64,000 bases of DNA from Glaciecola sp964195425 (lineage in GTDB: Bacteria; Pseudomonadota; Gammaproteobacteria; Enterobacterales; Alteromonadaceae), in contig CAXMOM010000043.1 of the NCBI GenBank assembly GCA_964195425.1, positions 182,209-246,208 of the forward strand, in the 5' to 3' direction. Of the stretch, positions 63,791-64,000 are shown one piece after another. The notes below the pieces were generated by a model that had not been told where the DNA came from, searched no databases, and saw only the letters and a list, made by a program, of their open reading frames with translations. The translations under genes were made by a program, and so were the position numbers. The first letter of the stretch is position 1. The number at the start of each line of letters is the position of its first letter.

Positions 63791-64000
63791 ATGGCAAAAG
63801 CAAAGTTTGAACGTACGAAGCCGCACGTCAACGTTGGTACAATTGGCCACGTCGATCACGGTAAAACAACGCTAACAGCAGCAATCACTGCCGTTCTAGC
63901 AAAAACTTATGGCGGTTCTGCTCAAGCATTCGATCAAATCGATAATGCACCAGAAGAGCGCGAGCGCGGTATTACTATCTCTACGTCTCACGTAGAATAT
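63791..64000 (+). CDS. tuf: Elongation factor Tu (partial, cut off by window edge)
   Basis: The first 70 codons of EF-Tu, beginning MAKAKFERTKPHVNVGT and containing the G1 loop GHVDHGKTT at residues 19-27 and the switch I RGITIS. The remainder lies to the right of the window. This is the str-operon tuf copy. Confidence 0.97.
   Translation, partial: MAKAKFERTKPHVNVGTIGHVDHGKTTLTAAITAVLAKTYGGSAQAFDQIDNAPEERERGITISTSHVEY

Overview
The window looks like chromosome of a marine gammaproteobacterium, most likely Alteromonadales (Alteromonas/Paraglaciecola/Colwellia-like). This rests on the tRNA-Trp-secE-nusG-rplKAJL-rpoBC-rpsL-rpsG-fusA-tuf order, RNA polymerase subunits of E. coli-like length, moderate-to-low GC, a laminarinase-type GH16 enzyme with a GlyGly-CTERM-like tail, TonB-dependent uptake and a GH13 lipoprotein. 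Genus is inference. No phage, insertion sequence, CRISPR array, rRNA operon or origin was seen.

Layout. 1-3.8 kb: the cut-off 5' part of a ligase-associated DNA exonuclease, then an Lrp/AsnC regulator divergent from two PLP enzymes of cysteine/cystathionine metabolism, with a perfect Lrp-like palindrome between. 4-10.5 kb: secreted GH16 glucanase, MATE exporter, periplasmic metallo-beta-lactamase-fold hydrolase, and a chemoreceptor next to a membrane-anchored DUF6436-like protein. 10.9-14.1 kb: ligase-associated Lhr-type helicase and PdeM phosphoesterase, partners of the exonuclease at the left edge but about 10 kb away. 14.3-17.8 kb: GC-richer M28 peptidase and an AdiC-like amino-acid antiporter. 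17.9-19.1 kb: decayed orphan type VI sheath gene. 19.1-25.4 kb: a tightly packed operon folM - TonB receptor - aguA - aguB, divergent from folE. 25.4-46.6 kb: mostly housekeeping and accessory genes (M24 peptidase, Fe-ADH plus thioesterase, GH13, aldo/keto reductase, DinB-like, PhnA-like, OlsF-like ornithine-lipid synthase, pyrC-dbpA-DUF885, YgaP-like rhodanese, MAPEG plus a histidine-phosphatase/TonB_C fusion lipoprotein, ABC exporter, iodotyrosine-deiodinase-like flavoprotein, sugar porter). 46.8-64 kb: the transcription/translation supercluster, interrupted by an oppositely oriented fasciclin gene between nusG and rplK and running off the right end inside tuf.

How parts may work together. 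The agmatine genes (aguA, aguB) convert agmatine to putrescine, and the AdiC-like permease 2 kb away could supply agmatine or arginine. FolM and FolE make reduced pterins. The TonB receptor sits between these two functions with a 1-nt overlap on one side, so it is probably co-expressed with both. The ribosomal and RNA-polymerase genes carry recognisable leader structures: an L1-type operator before rplK, an L10 leader before rplJ, an attenuator before rpoB, alternative hairpins at the rpoB start, and an S7-type structure before rpsG.

I did not find a clear new multi-gene defence or secretion system. The best leads are the folM/TonB-receptor/aguAB operon with its structured divergent control region, the histidine-phosphatase/TonB_C fusion, the deiodinase-like flavoprotein, the decayed sheath gene, and several RNA control elements. 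All assignments come from reading sequence and remembered family motifs; no search was run.
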